DNA of 64,000 nt from assembly GCA_027924645.1 (NCBI GenBank), contig BSBN01000140.1, positions 12,778,501 through 12,842,500 of the forward strand, read 5' to 3'. Below, in pieces: positions 11,381 to 21,026 of this stretch (position 1 is its first letter; every line of letters begins with the position of its first letter). The DNA comes from Cunninghamia lanceolata (lineage: Eukaryota > Streptophyta > Pinopsida > Cupressales > Cupressaceae). The notes below the pieces were generated by a model, which made no database searches, was not told where the DNA came from, and saw only the letters and a list, made by a program, of their open reading frames with translations. The position numbers and the translations under genes were made by a program.

Positions 11381-11600
11381 AGTTTTCATGATGTACAAGA
11401 GTGGTTAGATCAATTACCTAAAATGAAGATGGAAGAAGTAGACATAGTGGTTAAGTCCTGAGTGGCTAAGAAGACTAGAGGAAAGGACTACATGGAACAT
11501 ATGGTCTAGTTGATGAACAAAGCTATAGATGAAGCTTCTTGGCTAAGTGTTGTAGAGCTAATCAAGTATGGAATTTTGATTCTAGACTTGTTGAAATGTT
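11381..11600 (+). pseudogene. chromodomain-like C-terminus of the chromovirus integrase
   Basis: After the integrase the frame reads VAKKTRGKDYMEHMV, then a stop, then MNKAIDEASWLSVVELIKYG. In chromoviruses the integrase ends in a chromodomain of the form VxKKTRxKxYxEYLVKWKxKPxEDATW. The spacing of the KKTRGK, YMEH and ASW elements fits. The WKW core is replaced by a TAG and LM. The resemblance is from memory of the family, so medium confidence. Confidence 0.55.
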
Positions 11601-12137
11601 CATGAGTTTAGAACTTATAGAATATTTTAGTTACTCTATGTGTCTAATGCAAGAGAATTTGGGTCCTTCAGCAATCCTCATCAACCAATAATATTTCCTT
11701 CTTTCTTTCTTGTTTGTTTTTCTTCTTGTTTTTCTTGTAGGAGTTAGTGACCAATATTCTAGAGAATCTCCTAAGGATTCATGGAAAATTGAGGGATTCA
11801 TCTTGTTAAGGAGCCAAATGGGTACTCATAGTTCATGTTTGGTGAAATTCTGATTGAAATGGAGCAAGTTATGTCTTATTAGAACTTCAGCTTGCAACTA
11901 GATCAATGGGACTTTTGACTCCTACTAGATGCCTTCAATTATCCTATAATTCATTTTGAATATAACATTTTACTAGCCACTAAGTTGTTTTAGCACTTGA
12001 AAGGCTTCACATTGTAACCAAACATATCCTAATGCCTTCGATATCCCCACAATATCCCTTTGTTCCATAAGTCTTCTCAATGCCTAATTTTCCTTGCATG
12101 AACGATCAAGACAAAACCTTCCCAACCAAGTGCATCA
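11601..12137. other. non-coding 3' flank of the chromovirus
   Basis: No conserved coding region. It contains a T-rich tract (about 11695-11740) and a segment near 12020-12130 that is alignable, at about 60 percent by eye, with 23390-23520 on the far side of the Tat insertion. It may be part of the chromovirus 3' UTR or LTR, but no LTR pair was found. Confidence 0.4.
12133..12137. repeat. left target-site duplication of the Tat element
   Basis: CATCA directly before the TG of the left LTR. The base run after the right LTR is CATCC, one mismatch in five, as expected for an old gypsy insertion. Confidence 0.65.
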
Positions 12138-14503
12138 TGTTGGTAATCATTTATGTTTAGGGTTTTAAGCTTGAATGTTTGCTGATTTTCTCTTTCAAAT
12201 CCTAAATTTTCTAAGTCTTGGAGTCTTGCACTATTTTGTCTATTCTGTTAGTGGCCTTCTATGGTGGGTTCCTGGTTATAGATGTCATCCTCATGTTATA
12301 GTTTTCATTAGTTGACCGGTCCCCATGTAATGTCTTCCCCACTTTTTCCTGTCGCACCTGTGAAAAGTGTCAAGTTCTGTGTATGTAAATGGTCAAATAT
12401 GCATTTTTGGGCTTGCGAAATCTCCATCAGCCCCTAAAAAATGATAAAAAATGAGTCAGATGCATGAGTTAGATGCATATCGAGCTACAGTTTCCAGTGT
12501 CTAAATGTTTCTAAGAGTGGTTGAGAGGGTTTCTTCTTTCCAGTGCCATGGGATCCGCCAAGTGTCAAGCCCCAGTTTAATCCACGCTTTTGCTTTTGAA
12601 TGATAACTCTAACGCGGAATGTGCCACGTAGCAGAAGCTGTGTCTATTTTGTTTCTAAGTTGATCGCTGCAGAAGGTGCCACATGTCATTAGTGGAGGCA
12701 AGGTTAATAAGTTTTTGTATGTCCATGGAAGGTGCCACGTGTCTACTTCCATGTATCTCTCTATGTACCCTGCGATGCAAGGTAGTGGATGGTGGTGGGC
12801 TACAGTTAAGTAACGCGGTGTGTCACGTGGTGGATGCGGTGCCATAGTTACTTTTACTTTTGCCCCTTTCTTCCAATGATACTTAAAGTTTCTAAGTAGT
12901 GTGGAACCCACCAAGTGTCAGCTTTCGCAGGAGTTTTAAAATGTTTCTTAATGTTTCTTCAATGTTGTGGAGCCTGACATGTGTCAGCTTTCGCATGAGT
13001 TTCAAAAAGGGTCTTTATGTTTCAAGGAGAGCACGAAAGCTGCAACATACTTGATAGTCGATGCTGCGGGAGCCACGACCTGTCCCTCTCTTAAAGGAAA
13101 AATGGAGGGAGCAAAGGGTCAGCATTAGAAACTTGAGGTGCCTCCGTGGCACAGTACCATTGGCTGGCAACTCTTCATGCATATTTTGGGACCATTGATG
13201 TCAGCAATGGGTTTTTGATCAACGGTCAGGTTTTGAAATTGCAGCGATGGATTTTTCCTAAGTGTCTGAGGCCGTTTTTGGGCGGGAAAACTCTAGTTGC
13301 ATCCGTTGCTACGTGCTGAGAGAGCTACAGGTAGATGAGGCAATAATGGTGAACTTGCAGGGGATGATCCATGGAGTTGACAGGTCGACCTGATTGATGA
13401 AGAAAGTCCCTGAGCAGCGGCCCAAATCCTAATCTCACCTGCTTTGTCCTCTATTTCTCATCTACTGCATTGATGATTTTGAGTGCCATTTTTCTGATGC
13501 AGTGTATCTGGCAGGATTTTTGGCCTCCCTTGTAATTAATTCGTTGAGTACATAGATTTGCTATAAAAAGCAGACTGTGTCACTCATTTTTGTTGTTGAA
13601 AACTGGACAGACTTTTGGTGCTATAAGGAGATACAACTTTATTGGTGGCCCTATCTTTGTTGTCTTGTGAGTTTATGAGTCTCATGTTGTATGTTTAATG
13701 CATAAATTCACTGGTTTCATGCTGTTTTATATGAGAAATGCTCCATGCATGTGCTTAATCATTTGTCTCCAAGCTATGGGCATATTCTTTCTTTTGAATC
13801 AGGATAACTAAGGGTTGTTAAGATTTAGGAATATAGATTTTCTATATTGAATGTTTAATCTCCTACTTATGTTCAAGGAACAAATTAAATGTTTCAGGTT
13901 GATCATTGAGAAAGTGTGTTGCAGCAGGGATACCATTAAGTATGAATGATTAAGCACCTAGTTTTTGGGAAGTATCTGTAAGGCAGGGGCTAAACAATCC
14001 CCTTGATACCCAGTTTTTGGTAGATGTTCATGCAGGCCATTCACATGTGTATGTCTACTGACTCTGAGCGCTGGATAGGCACCAATCTAGTCTTGTATTG
14101 AGCTTACACCCAAGGTCCTAGTTTTGCATCCACATAAAATCAAACTTAAACTTTAAACCCAAACCATTAGGACTTTAGGAGTAGTTTAGGACCAAAATCC
14201 TCTATCTCACAACTGAACATAGGCCCAAAGCTAGCCCCTTTGCACTTATCTTATAGTTTTGGTCTATATAAAGGAGGATTTATCTGCTTTGTATCAACAT
14301 CCCAGTCAGTCCATAAGCATATCTCATGGATGTTGAATAGGGAACACCCCCCTTGGTTCTGTAGAGCCTAAAGAAGAAGAGGAGATATTTATAGAGTCTA
14401 TCTCCTATACTGTTGGCCACTGGCCCAGAGATCCTGTTGATCATTGATGGCTACCTTGTAGGGATAGTTGAGAATAAGCATCTAGTCAGATTGTGAACCA
14501 ACA
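12138..14503 (+). repeat. 5' LTR of the Tat element
   Basis: It starts TGTTGGTAATCATTTATG and ends GTGAACCAACA, 2366 bp. The same sequence recurs at 21027-23384. Chance ORFs inside (for example minus-strand 12609-12914) are LTR shadows. Confidence 0.93.
13562..13570 (+). promoter_or_regulatory. candidate TATA box in the 5' LTR
   Basis: TATAAAAAG near the middle of the LTR, conserved in the other LTR at 22443-22451. A second candidate, TATATAAAGG, lies 700 bp downstream at 14265-14274 (and at 23146-23155). Either could start the genomic RNA. Confidence 0.5.
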
Positions 14504-14508
14504 GAAAT

Positions 14509-14526
14509 TGGTGACTCTACTGAGGA
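14509..14526 (+). promoter_or_regulatory. primer binding site
   Basis: TGGTGACTCTACTGAGGA lies 5 bp after the 5' LTR. It resembles TGGCGACTCCACTGGGGA-type sites used by Tat/Ogre relatives and differs by C-to-T and G-to-A changes only. The tRNA identity (probably an Arg tRNA) is from memory and not tested. Confidence 0.6.
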
Positions 14527-14676
14527 TGTAAGTGAAAGAACCCTAATTAAACAAAAAAAACAATTCCTAGTTATAGGTGGTGACTCCAAACCAATCTTCC
14601 AACTAGTCAAAGTGAAATTTATATGTAGGGGAGAAGATCCCAACGTAACCCTTTGATTGAAGAGTTACCCAACAAA

Positions 14677-16074
14677 ATGATGTATAGAAAGAAAGGAACT
14701 GTTCAAACTAGTCATGAGGGTTCCCCTAGAAATAATGATAATGTTCAAGACAAGCCTAGGTCTTCAGGGTAGCAAGCCTCTTACTTTTCAAATACAGAGG
14801 CTGATATTCAAGAAATGTATGAAAGACAACAAGGTGGTGGTCTGAGAATGAGGTCAGAAGTGTTTCAAGAACATCCTTTCTTGGACCCCAGTGATAGATT
14901 TGAAGAAGTTGAATCTTCAAGAGATGATGATGACTAGAATGGAATGGGACCATCCTCCTCTATGCCCAAAGAGGAACAATTAGCTAAAGAAATTAAAAGC
15001 CTAAGAGCTGAACTGGAATATTTACAAGCTATGAAAATTAGAGATGACATGAGACAGAAAGTGCAAGCATTGAGAGTTGCTCAAAATGATTCAATTCCTA
15101 CCCTTGAGAATGCAAATATGCAAAGAAATCAACACAGGAATGAAATGCAGGATCAACACAATGATCAAAGACAGAATGCAAATAATGCTAGGATACCATT
15201 TAATAATGTAAGAGATCAGAATGCAAATAGAAATGCCAATGTAAATTAGTTTGGTAGACAGCCTATGCAGCTAGACAGATTCAGGCAGTTAGTTTTTGAT
15301 GGCATTCTTGGTTACCCAAACCTTATCGACAAACATGTGAGGCTGCAAGTGCCTAAATTTCTAGGAAATAATACTGTGTTAGGAGAAGACCACTTAAAAG
15401 ATTTTCAGAATATCATGGACAACTTTGAGGTTGAGCATGAGGATGTTTTCATGAAATTATTTATGCAATCTTTAGTTGATGAAGCCAGAGAATGGTACAA
15501 AGGTCTACCTGACAGAACTATTTCATCATGGGATGGCTTCAAGAGAATATTCAAAGAATAGTATGGTGATAAAATTGATCCTAGTTTCTTTATTAATGAA
15601 TTCACTGGCATCACCAAAGGATCAAATGAACAAGTTGCTGATTTCAAAGCTAGATTCATGAAGGTATTGAACAAATTGCCTCATGACCTGAGGCCTAATG
15701 AGCCAATGTGGATTGTGCTCTATATGAATGCTTTTGATGCCAAAATAGCATATGGATTGAGAGATAAGGGTCCAAACAGCCTCAGGGATGCTTTCAGGAT
15801 TGCAACAAATATTGAGAATAATAGGAAAGCATCTGGTAAGACAAACATAAGAGATGATGTAAAAATTCTGCAAAATCCAAATAATAAATCTCAGAGTGTT
15901 CAGGGCAATACATCTACTTTTGAAGACAAGATAGATAAATTGACAAATGTTGTTAAAGACCTGAGTTATAGATTAGCTAAGAATGAAAATGGGATAGGTC
16001 CTGACGGACCAGGTTACCAAAGGCAAGAAAGAAGACCATCATTACATGATATGCCATATAAGAAATTGGCATAA
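14677..16074 (+). pseudogene. gag: Tat gag polyprotein, four in-frame TAG codons
   Basis: Start chosen at the ATG at 14677 because the frame continues from there through the gag domain to a TAA at 16072, about 465 codons. TAG codons interrupt at about 14770, 14936, 15247 and 15559. Order: polar N-terminus, a coiled-coil-like Glu/Lys segment (KEIKSLRAELEYLQAMK), an Asn/Gln-rich linker, then the retrotransposon gag domain (FLGNNTVLGEDHLKDF, AREWYKGLPDRTISSWDGF, LPHDLRPNE). It would form the capsid. A related gag lies at 34300-36738. Confidence 0.9.
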
Positions 16075-16195
16075 TGGTAAGCCCATGTTTCCACATAACA
16101 ACTCAGGTCAAAGGACTCAAAATGTTAGAGAAACGCCTGACCCTTTGAAGAAATCTGTAAATATTGTTGATGATGCCCCATGGTGCATAATATGT

Positions 16196-17390
16196 TAGAT
16201 GCCTCACTCACAATCACAATGTGTGATTGATCAGTCTCTATATGATAATATTGTTGCCTATGATGAGTGCAATGAGCCACATTATATGCAAGGTGATAAT
16301 GTCAATATGTTGTCCACAAACAGGGAGTGTTCCTATCATCATGTAGTTGAAAGTACAGGTTATGGGACCCGGGTTTGCCAGTAGGTTTTCGATGATGAAG
16401 ATGATGAAGAGAATTATGCTTGTGCTCAGGACTCACATGATTTTTTGAATAACTTGAGAAGACCATCTGATGAAGAGATAAGAGCCCTCACTGCTGTGGT
16501 AGTAGCCCAAGTAAAGAGCAATTACAATATCAAGGGTAAAGCTTAGGTAAGCAACTCACACCAACTAGAGAACACTTTTGCAGGCCAGCCACTACAAAAT
16601 TATAAGGGGATTGAAACATATAAGAAGCAATGGAACAATAATAAGCAAGATTTTAAGCAAAAAATAGGTTATGATCCTCAAGGACTAGAGAACAAAATTC
16701 CCCAGGCTAAGGATCAAAGCAAAATTTCCCAGATCAGGAATGACAGTTAAGGAGCCCTAAGAGCTAAGGCTGGATCATCCCAGGATAAAGGTAAAACAGT
16801 GGAGCAAGTTACAATTGTTATTTAGAATCGTGGTCCTTTTGATATAACAAAATGCCCTTCACAGGTTGAACCATTTTATGTCTCCCTTTTCATAAATGGA
16901 AAAATGATTAAGAATTGTATGCTTGACTTAGAAGCATCAATGAATATCATGCCTTTGGCCATCATGTAGCAAGTTAGGTTGAAAATAGAAAAAGCATGTG
17001 GGAAATGCTATGCCATGGATGCACGACAAGTACCTATCATTGGAATTATGAAAGATGTTGATTTTAGACTGGCAGTATATCCTGAAAAGACATACAAAAT
17101 GAACATAACAGTTGTTGATATCAAGCCATAGTATGTCATGTTGTTGTCAAGAAGATGGGCAACATTGATTGGTGGGAGTATGCAATTGGAATTGTTATAT
17201 GCTATGATCCCTATGAATGGTAGGGATGTCAAATTGATTAGAGAAGAAAGGTCATCAGAGACAGTGGAGGATCAAGAATCAGAGGAACATATATGCTTTG
17301 TGGACACTGACTATGATAACTTCAGGGTTGTCTCAGATGATAAAGAGGGTAAAGAAAGAGATATGTGCTTTCAAGAGCCTGACCAGTAGG
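16196..17390 (+). pseudogene. pol: Tat nucleocapsid-like knuckle, linker and aspartic protease
   Basis: The start of the pol frame shows a Cys-His motif around 16180-16215: WCIIC, a TAG, then MPHSQSQC (a CX2CX3HX4C pattern). An acidic linker follows, then a protease-like region near 16865-17230 (FYVSLFINGKMIKNCMLD, then YVMLLSRRWA). The usual Asp-Ser/Thr-Gly is DLEAS here, so the Gly and the hydroxyl residue are lost. TAG codons lie near 16382, 16543, 16822, 16967, 17129 and 17387, with one TAA near 16748. Gag and pol are in different frames, offset by one base. Confidence 0.75.
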
Positions 17391-17850
17391 GTCTTTGGAC
17401 CATGTATTTTGATGGAGCTTGTTCAAAAGAAGGCTCTGGTGATGGAGTTGTATCTCTGTCTCCAGCTAGTAAGCTTCTCAAATTCTCTTTCTTACTGAAG
17501 TTTGCTTGTACAAACAATATTGCAGAGTATGAGGCTCTGTTATTAGCATTAAATGTAGCTTTGAAGCATGGAATCAAGATGCTCAGAGTGTTTGGTGATT
17601 CAGAGCTTATTGTTTCCCAAGTTAGAGACAAGTATGCATAAAAAAATAAAAGGTTAAAACAATACAAGCATGTTGTTTGGGATACAATTGAATTATTTGA
17701 TGCATTTTCAATAAACTGGATAGAGAGATCAAAAAATGTCATGGCAGATTTTCTAGCTAATGTAGCCATAAGGCCAGATGATATAACTTTATCAGATGTC
17801 ACAAATGTTGAAGTCAAGCTTAGACCTACAGTGCTAGATAATGTATGCAG
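17391..17850 (+). pseudogene. pol: additional (archaeal-like type) RNase H domain placed before RT
   Basis: A second RNase H sits between protease and RT. All four acidic residues of an RNase H active site are visible: Asp in MYFDGACSKEG, Glu in NIAEYEALLLAL, Asp in VFGDSELIVSQV and Asp in NVMADFLANVA. The IAEYEAL and GDSELIVxQV strings are typical of the archaeal-type RNase H acquired by Tat-lineage elements. One TAA (near 17639) and a TAG (near 17852) break the frame. It would degrade the RNA strand during reverse transcription. Its position upstream of RT is worth noting. Confidence 0.85.
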
Positions 17851-17923
17851 CTAGCAGGTATTTGATGATGATAAAGATTTACTGAGATTTCTACATTGTA
17901 TTGATGAATATGAGAACCAGGAA

Positions 17924-19190
17924 ATGGATTTTCAAAACTTTGTAAAGGTTGTAGATGGGAAAGAAACCCTCCTAGGGAAAGAAATATTTCAACTCAAGAC
18001 AAATAAAATCCCTAGAGGGCTGGTTGCTTTAGAGCGAGATTTTGACCATAGAGACCAATTTGTTACAAAGTCATCTCCAACAAACAAGAATTATTTAGAG
18101 GAAGTAAACTTGGGAACATCTCATGCTCCCAAAAAGGTATACATTGGCAAACAGCTCAAGCCACATATCAGAAGTATGCTGATTGCACTACTTAAGAAAT
18201 ATAAACATGTTTTTGCTTGGTCATATGAGGACTTGAAAGACTATAGAGTGGATTTATTTTAGCATGAAATCCCTTTGAAGCCTAAAGCTAAACCATTTAG
18301 ACAAAAATAGAGGCATATCAACCCAACCTTAGCTCCAAAAATGCAAGAAGAACTTATGAAGCTTAGGGAGGTTGGAATAATCATGCCTATCAGACATTCA
18401 ACTTGGGTGTCTTATCTTGTCCCAGTTAGAAAAAAGAATGGTGACATAAGATTATGTGTGGACTTTAGAAATCTAAATGTATCCTCTTTAAAGGATAATT
18501 ATTCATTGCCAAACATGGAGGCCATGTTGCAAAAGGTGACTGGCTGTGAACTTCTATCCATGATGGATGGTTTTTCAGGGTACAATCAAGTGAAAGTGAA
18601 AGAATCAAAATAATTCAAGACTGCTTTCACCACTCCATGGGGAACCTATGTATATGTGAGGATGCCATTTGGACTGACAAATGCAGGTGCTACATTTCAG
18701 AGGGCAATAGATGTTGCTTTTGTAGGATTGATTGATTCAATATTGGTTGTATATCAAGATGATTTAACTACTTTTTCAAAAAAGGAAGAGCAACACTATA
18801 TGCATTTGGAACAAATTTTTATTAGAGCATTAGAATATGGCATCTCACTTAACCCAAATAAATGTGCTTTTGGGGTTGTGGAAGGAAAATTGCTTGGGCA
18901 CATTATTTCTAAAGATGGAGTTAGGATTGATCCTGAGAGAGTAGCTACAATTGATAGAATTCAGATCCCTAAAACAGTAAAAGGTGTTCAATCCTTCTTT
19001 GGACAAATTAACTTTGTTAGGAGATTTGTTCCTAACTTTTCAAAGACTACGAGGAACATTTCTAAGATGATGAAGAAGGGTGAGACTGTCAAATGGGAAA
19101 ATGAAGCAACTAAATCATTTCAAAATATCAAAGAAGCCATAAAGATGGCTCCTGTGCTAAAGTCTCCTGATTTTTCTAAGCCATTTCAGT
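17924..19190 (+). pseudogene. pol: Tat reverse transcriptase
   Basis: Upstream is a long connector (LLKKYKHVFAWSYEDLKDY). The RT then runs from HEIPLKPKAKPFR through VGIIMPIRHSTWVSYLVPVRKKNG, RLCVDFRNLN, MMDGFSGYNQV, FTTPWGTYVYVRMPFGLTNAGATFQRA and the catalytic YQDD box near 18750-18765, to LLGHIISKDGVRIDPE. TAG codons at about 18260 and 18308 and a TAA at 18611 lie in the same frame, with no indel. The Met at 18341 is internal. It copies the genomic RNA into cDNA in the particle. Confidence 0.93.
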
Positions 19191-19783
19191 TGTTTTCATT
19201 TGCTTCCTTTCACACTGTTGCAACAGGCTTATTATAGAAAAATGAAGAGGGTTTTGAGCAGCCTATTGCTTTCTTTAGCAAGTCATTATAGGTTGCTGAG
19301 TTAAAATATGATATCATGGAGAAACAAGCATATGCATTGGTTAAGGTAGTCAAGAGCTTCAGGCCATATTTAGCAGGCTCACAAATAGTTGCATATGTGC
19401 CTCATGCAGTAGTCAAGGATATTTTCACTCAACAGGAAGTAACTGGAAGAAGATGCAGATGGATAAACAAATTGCAGGAATTCAACATAGAGATACAGGT
19501 CACAAAGCTGGTAAGGGGAAAAGGCTTGGCCAAGATAATGACAGAGTCAAATTTGGAAGCATGCCAAGTGAATGTAACTCAAGATGAAGTTGTAAATGTG
19601 TTAGAGTCTGAATGGTACAAGGACATTGTGTATTATTTGCAGAATTTGAATTGTCCTTCCCACTTCAGTGATAGTCAGAAAAGGACATTGAAGGTACATG
19701 CAATCAGATACATTATTGTACAAGGAGAACTATATTGGAAAAATCTTGATGGTGTGCTACTTAGATGTGTAGATGAAAATTAG
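19190..19783 (+). pseudogene. pol: Tat native RNase H, first catalytic position changed
   Basis: This is the RNase H normally fused behind gypsy RT. It begins FQLFSFASFHTVATGLL, where the first catalytic Asp is expected but the string reads FASFHT, with Ser or Phe in its place. A stop precedes KNEEGFEQPIAFFSKSL, then ELKYDIMEKQAYALVKVV and a tail toward the integrase. TAG codons fall at about 19236, 19288 and 19781. The loss of the first acidic residue, alongside the more complete RNase H upstream, suggests that hydrolysis had moved to the extra domain. Confidence 0.8.
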
Positions 19784-19816
19784 GCTACTGATATTTTAGG
19801 TGATCTGCACAAAGGA

Positions 19817-20872
19817 ATGTGTGGTGGACATTACACTACTAGGACAATAGCCTACAAAATTCTTAGAGCAGGCTACTGGTGGCCAGCTCTTTTCTCAGAT
19901 GCCCAGAAGTTGGTGAGGAGATGTGACTCTTGCCAAAGGTTCTTAGGAAAGCTGAAATTTGAAGGTGCATTACCCCTTAGAACTATAACTGTGGAGGCTC
20001 CATTTCAACAGTGGGGTATTGACTTTATAGGGGAAATTTTAGAAAAATCAAGTGCAGGACATAGTTGGATTTTGGTTGCTACTGATTATTTCACCAAATG
20101 GATTGAAGCCATTCCAACTAAGAAAGCTACAAGTAAGGTGGTGATGGATTTTATTCTAGAAAATATTATTATCAGATTTGGAGTACCAGTCAAGTTGGTC
20201 ACAGATAATGCCATGTGCTTCAGATTTGGTGAATTTATTAATTTTTGCAATAATTATGGGATGAATTTGTCTCATGCATCACCATATCATCCTCAAGGAA
20301 ATGGTCAAGCAGAGTCAAGTAACAGGAGCCTCATGAAAATCATCAAAAGGATGGTGAATAAAAATAAGAAGTCTTGGGATTTAAAGCTGAAATTGGCATT
20401 ATGGGCTGATAGGGTGATAGTGAAAAAAGCAACTGGAAGGTCACCTTATGAATTAGTATATGGTGCAGCAGCTAGATTGCCTGTGAATAACCTCCTACTA
20501 GTTTATAAGTTCATCCAAGGGAACAATGAGGAGATTGGAGACCCAATGATTGAAAGAATAAATCAGTTGGTTGAACTAGATGAAATAAGAAGGGAAGCAC
20601 AAAAAATAAACATCAAGAAACAACAAAGAGTGAAGTATATGTTTGATAAAAGGGCTACAGAGAGAAGGTTTCAGATAGGTGACTTGGTCCTTATGTGGAA
20701 TGCAAGGAGCCAGGATAAGGGCAAGCACGACAAATTTGAGCCCTTGTGGACTAGCCCGTATCAAATTAGCAATATCTATGGAGATGATTCCTATTTTCTC
20801 CAAGACCTAAATGGTGAACTAATGGAATTGCCAGTGCACAGTAAATTCGTAAAACCTTTTTCACATAAATGA
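19817..20872 (+). CDS. pol: Tat integrase, uninterrupted
   Basis: A 351-codon open stretch in the pol frame. The zinc-binding domain begins just upstream of the internal Met (LHKG, after a TAG at 19781) and continues with CGGHY and CDSCQ. The DDE core has Asp in QWGIDFIGE, Asp in KLVTDNAMCF and Glu in GNGQAESSNRS. The C-terminal beta-barrel region contains RRFQIGDLVLMWN. It ends with TGA at 20870-20872. No chromodomain follows. It is not an independent gene: it would be cut from the pol polyprotein, which is broken upstream. The integrase joins cDNA to chromosomal DNA with a 5-bp staggered cut. Confidence 0.92.
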   Translation: MCGGHYTTRTIAYKILRAGYWWPALFSDAQKLVRRCDSCQRFLGKLKFEGALPLRTITVEAPFQQWGIDFIGEILEKSSAGHSWILVATDYFTKWIEAIPTKKATSKVVMDFILENIIIRFGVPVKLVTDNAMCFRFGEFINFCNNYGMNLSHASPYHPQGNGQAESSNRSLMKIIKRMVNKNKKSWDLKLKLALWADRVIVKKATGRSPYELVYGAAARLPVNNLLLVYKFIQGNNEEIGDPMIERINQLVELDEIRREAQKINIKKQQRVKYMFDKRATERRFQIGDLVLMWNARSQDKGKHDKFEPLWTSPYQISNIYGDDSYFLQDLNGELMELPVHSKFVKPFSHK

Positions 20873-21026
20873 GTACCTTCTGTGCACACTATATATTAGT
20901 TGTAAATATTTTGTACATGCCTTGTATAGTTGGTCACGTTTTGAGTTTTGAGTTTTGTCTGGTCTACCCTAGAGTAGTGTGGTCCTCGCCGCAGTCTTGC
21001 ACCTGCACGTCCCCAATCAGAGCCTA
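20873..21026 (+). other. short 3' untranslated segment, no clear polypurine tract
   Basis: Only 154 bp separate the integrase stop from the 3' LTR. The bases before the LTR (CCCAATCAGAGCCTA) are not purine-rich, unlike the PPTs of the copia elements here. The tract may have mutated, or this junction was rebuilt by recombination. Confidence 0.6.

Larger units (their letters stand above)
7575..11600 (+). mobile_element. Ty3/gypsy chromovirus remnant
   Basis: Domain order is protease, RT, RNase H, integrase, chromodomain-like tail, which is the chromovirus order. Gag is missing except for a trace of the zinc knuckle (GHYCPH near 7595). The N-terminal third of RT is replaced by unrelated sequence. 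RT to integrase stays in one frame for about 1.3 kb, interrupted by TAG codons. LTRs could not be paired. Its protease is clearly related to that of the GAG-only element at 53527-55317. Confidence 0.85.

Noticed and set aside
14677..20872. TAG read as a sense codon (recoding or suppressor system)
   Set aside because: The TAG positions are not conserved between related elements and often stand for Gln. Point decay of CAG explains them, and TAA also occurs.
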